Shown here: positions 9,324 through 14,736 of the stretch, in pieces
How the letters are laid out: each line of letters opens with the position of its first letter
Numbering within the stretch: position 1 is the stretch's first letter
The notes under the pieces: generated by a model
What the model was told of the DNA's origin: nothing
What the model saw: the letters and a program-made list of their open reading frames with translations, nothing else
Databases searched by the model: none
Program-made: the position numbers and the translations under genes
Assembly (NCBI GenBank): GCA_964534275.1
Contig: CAZHQG010000044.1
Coordinates: 1-17,926 of the forward strand
Direction: 5' to 3'
From: HRBIN30 sp964534275
GTDB taxonomy: Bacteria > Desulfobacterota > Binatia > HRBIN30
DNA length: 17,926 nt

Positions 9324-10694
9324 TCAGCTTGCATGTTCTTTCCACAGTTTGAGGTTTGGTTCCGTACCACTTTCAATTGCTCGACGTAATGCCTCGACCG
9401 CCGCGCGCAGCCGATGATCCCCAGCCTGACGTCGCTCTACAGCTTCCACGGCATGCATGACCGTCGTGTGGTCGCGCCCGCCAAACTTCTCGCCGATGTA
9501 GGGGAACGAGGCCTCCAGGTACTTCCGGCAGAGGTACATCGCAACTTGCCGGGGAATCGTTACGGCACGAGTTCGTCGCCGCGACCGCAGATCGGTCACT
9601 CGGACCCCAAAGAACCGCGCAACCAATTCCTGGATGTGCTCCACTGTTAGGCGCATCGTGCGGCTCGACGACGCTTGCAGAACTTGCTTAACCAACGCGA
9701 GGTCGATGTCGCGACGCTGCAGCAAGGAAAAAGCGAAAATTCGGGTGAATGCGCCTTGCAATTCGCGGATGTTGTTCCGGGCGTGTTCGGCAATGAACAA
9801 AGCAACGTCTTCGGGAAGAGATGTGCCTTCCGCTTCCGCCTTCCGTTGCAGGATGGCGATGCGCGTTTCCAGGTCAGGCGGTTGGATGTCGGCGACGAGG
9901 CCCCATTGGAAGCGGTTGCGCAGCCTCTCTTGAAGGCCGAGCAACTCGTTCGGAGGTCTGTCCGAAGTCAGGACCAGTTGTTTTCCGCGCTCGTACAGCG
10001 CGTTGAACGTGTGGAAAAACTCCTCTTGGGTGCGTTCTCGACCGGCGAGCAATTGCACGTCGTCGAACAGGAGCGCATCGAGATGTTGGAACCGCGTCTT
10101 GAACCGGGGCACGTCGTCAGCGCGGATTGCCTGCACCAACTCGGCCATGAACGAGTCCGCAGTGACGTACCGTACACGCCAGTCGGGATGGTCTTCGCGA
10201 AGGCGCGTGGCGATTGCTCGCAAGAGGTGCGTTTTTCCTAGCCCGACGCCTCCGTAAAGGAGCAGAGGGTTGTATTGCGTTCCGGGATTCGTGGCCACCG
10301 CGAGCGCTGCCGCGTGGGCGAACTGATTCCCCCCGCCAACAACGAAGTCGTCGAAGGTCTGGCTCGGCCGAGGTTCGTTGCTGGTCGCGTCCGTATCCGC
10401 CGCACGCGAGTCATCGTCGAGCACCGGAAACAGTTCCCGCTGGGGAGAACGCACAGCGCGGATCCGCACCTCCACCGGCAGGCGGACTCGCTGCCGCAGC
10501 GATTCCTGGATGTGGGGGAGTAGCCGCTCTTGCGCGAAGGTCACCAAGCCAGGGGCCGTTTCGAGAACCACGAGCTTGTCGCGGTGACCAGAAAACTGCA
10601 GGTGTCCAAGAACAGCCCGGTCCTCCTCACCTAAGGCAATCGAGTCTCTCAGGTGCTCCAAGACTTCTCGAACTTCCTCCCGCATCGCTTGCAT
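9324..10694 (-). CDS. dnaA: Chromosomal replication initiator protein DnaA
   Basis: A 456-residue AAA+ initiator that binds DnaA boxes at oriC and opens the duplex. The Walker A motif GGVGLGKT is at 148-155 and Walker B LLFDDV at 208-213. Domain IV (about 347-456) carries the DNA-binding signature GGRDHTTVMHAV (405-416). Domain I (1-80) is divergent: the usual Trp residues and FxxWI-type core are missing, although LVVLETAPGLVTFAQERLLPHI still aligns with the end of that domain. Domain II is short. The frame stays open to an ATG at 10772, but those 26 codons contain the DnaA-box-like sites and a TATAAG element, so ATG 10694, with GGTG 5 bases upstream, is preferred. It is divergent from hemL and upstream of dnaN. 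Confidence 0.96.
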   Translation of the reverse strand: MQAMREEVREVLEHLRDSIALGEEDRAVLGHLQFSGHRDKLVVLETAPGLVTFAQERLLPHIQESLRQRVRLPVEVRIRAVRSPQRELFPVLDDDSRAADTDATSNEPRPSQTFDDFVVGGGNQFAHAAALAVATNPGTQYNPLLLYGGVGLGKTHLLRAIATRLREDHPDWRVRYVTADSFMAELVQAIRADDVPRFKTRFQHLDALLFDDVQLLAGRERTQEEFFHTFNALYERGKQLVLTSDRPPNELLGLQERLRNRFQWGLVADIQPPDLETRIAILQRKAEAEGTSLPEDVALFIAEHARNNIRELQGAFTRIFAFSLLQRRDIDLALVKQVLQASSSRTMRLTVEHIQELVARFFGVRVTDLRSRRRTRAVTIPRQVAMYLCRKYLEASFPYIGEKFGGRDHTTVMHAVEAVERRQAGDHRLRAAVEALRRAIESGTEPNLKLWKEHAS

Positions 10695-10715
10695 CCAAGC
10701 ACCAGTCGAGGGCGC

Positions 10716-10757
10716 CTTATACACCAGTGACGGCCCAGAATCCACAAGATATCCACA
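10716..10757 (-). promoter_or_regulatory. Probable dnaA promoter with two DnaA-box-like sites
   Basis: On the - strand TATAAG (10721-10716) sits about 22 bases before the chosen dnaA ATG. Seventeen bases further upstream is a poor -35, TGGATT, lying inside the DnaA-box-like TGTGGATTC (10746-10738). A second site, TGTGGATAT (10757-10749), is one mismatch from the TTATCCACA consensus and lies 2 bases away in the same orientation. A site overlapping the -35 would suit repression of dnaA by its own product, a known theme. The promoter call is inference. Confidence 0.5.
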
Positions 10758-10856
10758 GGGAATGCACTTCATGTTGCATCCGCGGTATCGGCACCCCGAG
10801 GCGGCGGTTCACTGGCTTCGTTGAGCAGATCAGGGGTTCGCGCTAGCGAGTGGGCC

Positions 10857-12149
10857 ATGAGTCCCTCGTTGTCGAGCGCATTGTTCGCCCGTGCCCAGCG
10901 ATGCATTCCCGGAGGGGTCAATAGCCCGGTACGCGCTTGGCGCGCGGTCGGGGGGGAGCCGCTGTTTCTCTCTCGGGGCAAGGGTTGCGTGGTGTGGGAT
11001 GTGGACGGGCGTTCTTATGTCGACTACGTCGGGTCTTGGGGTCCACTGATTCTGGGGCACGCGCACCCCGAAGTGCTCCGCGCGATTCATGACGCCATGC
11101 GCGACGGCACCACGTTTGGTGCTCCTACGGCCGCGGAGGTAGCGTTCGCCGAGAAGGTTTGCGGCGTCGTGCCATCGGTGGAGCTGCTTCGGCTAACGAG
11201 CTCCGGAACCGAGGCAACGATGGCCCTATTGCGTGTTGCGCGCGCATATACGCGTCGCAGCCGTGTGATCAAATTCGATGGCTGTTACCACGGCCATGTG
11301 GATGCCCTGCTGGTGCAAGCGGGCTCAGGAGCGGCGACCCTGAGCATCCCCGACAGTGCCGGGGTTCCCGACGCTGTCGCTCAGGCCACGCTCGTGGCAC
11401 GCTTTAACGACCTCGCAAGCGTGGAGCAGTGCTTCCAACGGTTTCCTGGGGAGATCGCTGCGGTCATCGTGGAACCGATCGTGGGGAACATGGGCGTGAT
11501 CCCGCCGAAGCCGGGGTTCTTGGAAGGTCTCGCCGAGGTTTGCCGCCGCGAGGGCGCGCTGTTGATTTTCGACGAGGTGATGACCGGCTTTCGCGTCGCA
11601 TGGGGCGGCGCACAAGTGCGCTACAGCTTGACTCCGGATCTTTCCTCCTTTGGCAAGGTGATCGGCGGCGGGATGCCCCTCGCGGCCTTTGGGGGTCGGC
11701 GAGAGATTATGGAACTCGTGGCGCCGCTGGGGCCCGTGTACCACGCGGGAACGCTTTCAGGAAATCCGCTGGCAGTGGCGGCAGGGTTGCGCACGCTGGA
11801 ACTGCTGGAGAACGCGGGAACCTACGAGCGTCTGGAAGAACTTGGTCAACGCCTCGAAGAAGGGTTGGAGGAAGCGATCGCCGAGGCGAAGCTGACCGCT
11901 TGCGTGAACCGGGTGGGCTCGATGTGGACCGTGTTTTTCGGAGTCGCGCAGGTGGCCAACGCCGACGACGCTCGCCAGTGCGACCGAGAATTCTTTCGCC
12001 GCTGGTTCCACGCAATGCTGGAGGAAGGTTTCTATTTGCCACCCTCCCCGTTCGAAGCAGCGTTCCTTTCCCTGGCACACACGGAAGCGGAAATCGACGC
12101 TACCGTTGCAGCGGCGAAGCGCGTGCTGCGCCGCTTGAGTTCGGGATAA
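10857..12149 (+). CDS. hemL: Glutamate-1-semialdehyde 2,1-aminomutase
   Basis: A 430-residue PLP-dependent enzyme of class III aminotransferase fold. It converts glutamate-1-semialdehyde to 5-aminolevulinate in the C5 route to heme and other tetrapyrroles. Family marks are the N-terminal IPGGVNSPVRAWRAVGG (17-33), SSGTEATM (115-122), CYHGHVDALL (143-152), the D239-E-V-M-T-G-F-R motif, PLP-binding Lys267 in SSFGKVIGGGMP, and TLSGNPLAVAAG (299-310). The length equals the family norm. ATG 10857 is chosen because it gives the standard N-terminus; only a weak GAGTGGG precedes it, and the frame is open to a TTG at 10821. Its TAA overlaps the atpZ ATG by one base (TAATG), so atpZ translation may be coupled. 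It is divergent from dnaA. Confidence 0.97.
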   Translation: MSPSLSSALFARAQRCIPGGVNSPVRAWRAVGGEPLFLSRGKGCVVWDVDGRSYVDYVGSWGPLILGHAHPEVLRAIHDAMRDGTTFGAPTAAEVAFAEKVCGVVPSVELLRLTSSGTEATMALLRVARAYTRRSRVIKFDGCYHGHVDALLVQAGSGAATLSIPDSAGVPDAVAQATLVARFNDLASVEQCFQRFPGEIAAVIVEPIVGNMGVIPPKPGFLEGLAEVCRREGALLIFDEVMTGFRVAWGGAQVRYSLTPDLSSFGKVIGGGMPLAAFGGRREIMELVAPLGPVYHAGTLSGNPLAVAAGLRTLELLENAGTYERLEELGQRLEEGLEEAIAEAKLTACVNRVGSMWTVFFGVAQVANADDARQCDREFFRRWFHAMLEEGFYLPPSPFEAAFLSLAHTEAEIDATVAAAKRVLRRLSSG

Positions 12150-12406
12150 TGCCGTTCGACTCGCGTACCATTGCCCGTCTCGGGCCCCTGATCGCGGGCG
12201 GGACAGAGCTGGCCGTCAGTGTCGTGGGCGGGGTGATTGCAGGCTACTACCTAGATCGCTATTTCGGCTCGGCTCCGTGGCTGACCCTGCTGTTCACGTT
12301 GGCAGGGCTTGCAGGCGGCTTGAGCCGCTTGCTGTGGGCACTGAAACGACTCGAGAAAACACAAGAGGCGAAGACGGTTGAAGTTGACGCTGACAAGCGT
12401 GATTGA
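12149..12406 (+). CDS. atpZ: AtpZ/AtpI family protein (ATP synthase accessory membrane protein)
   Basis: An 85-residue membrane protein with two hydrophobic helices (about 11-33 and 42-65). The linker VIAGYYLDRYFGSAPW and following GLAGGLSRL match the AtpZ/AtpI family, where GxxLDxxFGTxPW-type motifs are usual. Members sit at the head of F-type ATP synthase operons and are thought to help c-ring assembly or Mg2+/Ca2+ supply. The C-terminal 15-20 residues are charged and cytoplasmic. The ATG overlaps the hemL stop (TAATG) and the 3' end overlaps atpI by 29 bases, which suggests translational coupling. The function is inferred from family and position. Confidence 0.8.
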   Translation: MPFDSRTIARLGPLIAGGTELAVSVVGGVIAGYYLDRYFGSAPWLTLLFTLAGLAGGLSRLLWALKRLEKTQEAKTVEVDADKRD

Positions 12407-12764
12407 GTGGTACCTTGCGGTGTGCGCGGCCCTTGCAGCCTTGGCATTGTGGAGCGGGCTGGGGGACGTGTGGAGTCTTGCTGCAGGTTGCTTGTGGGTA
12501 CTGGCGAACGTGGGGGCGTGGTCCGTGCTCGTTCGCACCCTCGTGGCCGCGCGGATTGGCGGCATCGTGAGTACCCGCGCGCGTCTTGTTGCCGTCGCAG
12601 CGCTTGTGGTGAAGTTTTCTTTGTTCCTAGTGGTTGTGGGAGCCCTGTGGCTCCGCGTACGGTTAGAACCGCTGAGCTTTGCGGCCGCCGTAGCCAGTTT
12701 CACCGTTGCGGCGGTGTTCGCAGTGACGACGGCGCCGCGGGCAGCGGCGTTGCGAGAGGCATGA
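12378..12764 (+). CDS. atpI: ATP synthase subunit I-like membrane protein
   Basis: A 128-residue very hydrophobic protein with four predicted membrane helices (about 10-28, 33-55, 70-92 and 98-118). This size and topology, between atpZ and atpB, fit the ATP synthase I chain (AtpI/UncI), a non-stoichiometric assembly factor for the c-ring. Sequence motifs of this family are weak, so position carries much of the call. A conserved-looking N-A/G-W patch is present at 44-48 (NVGAW). The TTG start at 12378 has AGAGG 9 bases upstream; the only nearby alternative, GTG at 12399, lacks a ribosome binding site. It overlaps atpZ by 29 bases and ends 4 bases before atpB. Confidence 0.7.
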   Translation: MKLTLTSVIEWYLAVCAALAALALWSGLGDVWSLAAGCLWVLANVGAWSVLVRTLVAARIGGIVSTRARLVAVAALVVKFSLFLVVVGALWLRVRLEPLSFAAAVASFTVAAVFAVTTAPRAAALREA

Positions 12765-12768
12765 GACG

Positions 12769-13506
12769 ATGGAGCACTCGTTCGCCTGGGTGAGCTTGAT
12801 TCCGGGATTGCGTGATTTGCCAGCGCATACGGTGCACGCCACGCTGGTGATGCTTTTCCTCGTGTTGTGGGCATTGCTTGCACGACGGCAGCTTGCCCGA
12901 GTGTCGGATCCAGTGGTGCCCGATGCCACGCTGACTTGGCGCAATGCCATGGAGGTGTTCGTCGAGTGGTTTATTGGGTTTATCGAGGGAGTGTTGGGTC
13001 CGGGCGGCCGCAAGTACCTGCATGTGTACGCGACCTTCTTTATTTTCATCCTCACCGCGAACTTGCTCGGGCTCTTCCCTGGCTTCGCTCCGCCCACGAG
13101 CAATTTCAACATCACCTTCGCTCTCGGGGTCACTTCGCTGGCGTTTTACGTGACGTTCGGCCTCAAGCAAAACGGCACCGCGTACTTGAAGCACCATCTC
13201 GGCCCAATCATCTGGCTGGCGCCACTGATGCTACCGTTGGAAATTGCAGACAACTTGATCCGCCCGGTCTCTCTGGGCTTGCGTCTCTTTGGCAATATGA
13301 CCGGCGACCACTTGGTGCTCGAGATCTTCACGGATCTCACCAAGCTGGTCATCCCGGTGGCTTTTTATGTTCTCGGTGCCTTCGTTTCTCTCGTGCAGGC
13401 TTTCGTGTTCACCATTTTGAGTGTGGTTTACTTGTCGCTTGCGATTGCCGACCACGGCGAGCATGAGCATCACGGTGCTCATGGTCACGCGGAGGCGCAC
13501 GCGTGA
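12769..13506 (+). CDS. atpB: F-type ATP synthase subunit a
   Basis: A 245-residue subunit a, the stator half-channel protein for proton flow past the c-ring. The essential arginine is R172 in RPVSLGLRLFGNM (165-177), equivalent to E. coli Arg210. Q210 in VQAFVFTILSVVYLSLA corresponds to Gln252. TANLLGLFPG (96-105) is the other conserved block. Five to six membrane helices are visible. The C-terminal 18 residues (228-245) are unusually His-rich, with 8 His mixed with acidic residues. ATG 12769 follows GAGAGG about 9 bases upstream. It lies 4 bases after atpI; atpE follows 122 bases downstream. Confidence 0.96.
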   Translation: MEHSFAWVSLIPGLRDLPAHTVHATLVMLFLVLWALLARRQLARVSDPVVPDATLTWRNAMEVFVEWFIGFIEGVLGPGGRKYLHVYATFFIFILTANLLGLFPGFAPPTSNFNITFALGVTSLAFYVTFGLKQNGTAYLKHHLGPIIWLAPLMLPLEIADNLIRPVSLGLRLFGNMTGDHLVLEIFTDLTKLVIPVAFYVLGAFVSLVQAFVFTILSVVYLSLAIADHGEHEHHGAHGHAEAHA

Positions 13507-13541
13507 ACGAGGAAGCGGACGTGAAATTGTGAAACAGCGCT

Positions 13542-13590
13542 GCACCCACCGCACCAACTGGTGGCGAGGAGGACAGAGAAGGTGGGGTGC
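13542..13590 (+). promoter_or_regulatory. Possible structured leader upstream of atpE
   Basis: GCACCCACC (13542-13550) can pair with GGTGGGGTGC (13581-13590) with one bulged G. Inside it CACC (13552-13555) faces GGTG (13560-13563). The structure ends about 25 bases before the strong AAAGGAGG ribosome binding site of atpE. Subunit c is needed at about ten times the level of the other subunits, so an expression-tuning leader would make sense, but this is inference from a modest stem. Confidence 0.3.
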
Positions 13591-13628
13591 TTCGGTGGCG
13601 GCAGCGAAAATCCAAAAGGAGGTTGGAT

Positions 13629-13934
13629 ATGGAGAGAGTCGTTCGGTTCTTTTTCTGGCTGGTCACCGTGATGGTGGTCGCCCTTCCGGCATTTGCCGAG
13701 GATGGCAGTGCCAAGGGTTGGATCGGCCTCGGCGCCGGGTTGGGGATCGGCATTGCCGCAGGCGGCGTTGCTCTTGGGCAGGGCCGTACCGGTGCCGCAG
13801 CGATGGAGTCGATCGGTCGCAACCCGAACTCGGCGGATCGCATCCAGACGCCGATGATCATCGCCCTGGCCATGATGGAAGCCTTGGCGATTTACGCTCT
13901 GGTCATCACGTTCTTCCTCCAGGGCAAAATCTGA
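13629..13934 (+). CDS. atpE: F-type ATP synthase subunit c
   Basis: A 101-residue c-subunit precursor. Residues 1-23 look like a signal sequence (FFFWLVTVMVVALPAFA, then ED), so the mature protein would be about 78 residues, the usual hairpin size. The first helix is Gly/Ala-rich (33-57) with Gln51; the polar loop RNPNSADR is at 64-71; the second helix (75-97) has the ion-binding Glu84 in MMEALAIYALV. The residues after Glu84 are Ala and Leu, not the Ser-Thr pair of Na+-binding rings, so proton coupling is predicted. ATG 13629 has AAAGGAGGT 5-6 bases upstream, much the strongest ribosome binding site of the operon, as expected for the multicopy subunit. The remaining ATP synthase genes are not in the window. 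Confidence 0.95.
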   Translation: MERVVRFFFWLVTVMVVALPAFAEDGSAKGWIGLGAGLGIGIAAGGVALGQGRTGAAAMESIGRNPNSADRIQTPMIIALAMMEALAIYALVITFFLQGKI

Positions 13935-13949
13935 CCGTTCTCGAGGTGT

Positions 13950-13983
13950 TGCCGGGGTGGCGAGCGTTCGAGCCGCCCCGGCA
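13950..13983 (+). terminator. Strong GC hairpin after atpE
   Basis: TGCCGGGGTGGC (13950-13961) pairs with GCCGCCCCGGCA (13972-13983) over 12 bp with one G-U pair and a 10-base loop. It begins 15 bases after the atpE stop. No U-tract follows, so it could be a partial terminator, an RNase barrier protecting the atpE message, or a separator from pgpA. Confidence 0.5.
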
Positions 13984-14008
13984 CGCTTCCGCGCATCTCG
14001 CCTGCTAA

Positions 14009-14034
14009 GGCCTCGCGGCTTGCCGTGCGGGGCC
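14009..14034 (+). terminator. Second GC hairpin before pgpA
   Basis: GGCCTCGC (14009-14016) pairs with GCGGGGCC (14027-14034), 8 bp with one G-U pair and a 10-base loop. It ends 16 bases before the pgpA start and, like the previous hairpin, has no U-tract. Together they separate atpE from pgpA and may lower read-through or pgpA translation. Confidence 0.35.
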
Positions 14035-14050
14035 TGGGCGACGCACCTCT

Positions 14051-14515
14051 GTGGCCCAACTGAGCAAAATCCTGGCTTCGTTCTTTTACGTTGGGTACGT
14101 CCCTGTCGCCCCTGGCACCTTTGGCTCTGCGGCGGCCATACCCCTGGCCATCGCCTTCGCTCGGCTGGCCGAATACCATTGGCTCGCCGCCGTGGCGGCG
14201 TTCGTGCTCCTTACGGCGGCCGCATGCCCGATCGCTGGCCAGGCAGAAGCTGCGTTCGGGCAAAAAGACAGTGGCCGGATCGTCATCGACGAAGTGGCCG
14301 GCTACTTGGCTGCCACGCTTCTGTTGCCCGCATCGTGGTCCGTGCTGCTCGCTGCGTTCGTGTTGTTCCGGTTGTTCGACGTGCTGAAGCCTTTTCCAGC
14401 TGGTTGGATCGACCGCGAGCTGGGCGGCGGCGCCGGTGTCGTGCTCGACGATGTGATTGCCGGCTTCTACACGCAAGCAGTTCTACGCATCTTGCTTGCG
14501 CTCGGTTTGTTGTAG
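14051..14515 (+). CDS. pgpA: Phosphatidylglycerophosphatase A
   Basis: A 154-residue membrane phosphatase that removes phosphate from phosphatidylglycerol phosphate to give phosphatidylglycerol. PgpA-family marks are APGTFGS (20-26), KDSGRIVIDEVAGY (72-85), FRLFDVLKPFPAGWID (106-121) and GGGAGVVLDDVIAGFYT (125-141). The acidic residues in the second and last motifs are the expected metal-binding catalytic residues. Hydrophobic segments lie at about 27-37, 44-60, 85-105 and 142-154. Length fits the family. GTG 14051 gives the standard N-terminus but has no good ribosome binding site. Two strong hairpins lie upstream, so expression may be decoupled from atpE. It is convergent with the YyaL-family gene. 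Confidence 0.93.
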   Translation: MAQLSKILASFFYVGYVPVAPGTFGSAAAIPLAIAFARLAEYHWLAAVAAFVLLTAAACPIAGQAEAAFGQKDSGRIVIDEVAGYLAATLLLPASWSVLLAAFVLFRLFDVLKPFPAGWIDRELGGGAGVVLDDVIAGFYTQAVLRILLALGLL

Positions 14516-14562
14516 GCCTGACCCGGAAACGGCTGCGCTTGTTCGTCCTATGCCGCGCTGCT

Positions 14563-14736
14563 GTTCTGCAACGTGGAGGCTCGGTCGTTTGTGAGACCGT
14601 GTCGCGTCGTGATGCGATCCACCGCAGGTACGGACTCTACGCTCGCGTGTGCCGGTCCGTTGTCATGCCGAGCCATCTTCACGCCATGGTTACCCTTGCA
14701 GGGGCTGGCTCCATGCGGTCAGGGCTGGGACGGTGA
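14563..14736 (+). pseudogene. Decayed fragment resembling a REP-associated tyrosine transposase (Y1_Tnp)
   Basis: In frame 1 the translation carries YGLYARVCRSVVMPSHLHAM (codons up to about 14688). The block VVMPSHLHAMV resembles the VVMPNHVHLLV motif of IS200-like/REP-associated transposases, whose HUH pair (here HLH) binds the metal. There is no matching N-terminus with a plausible start, the frame stops at 14736, and its tail overlaps the end of the convergent YyaL-family gene. It is at best a remnant. The match is a short motif, so chance similarity is possible. Confidence 0.35.
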
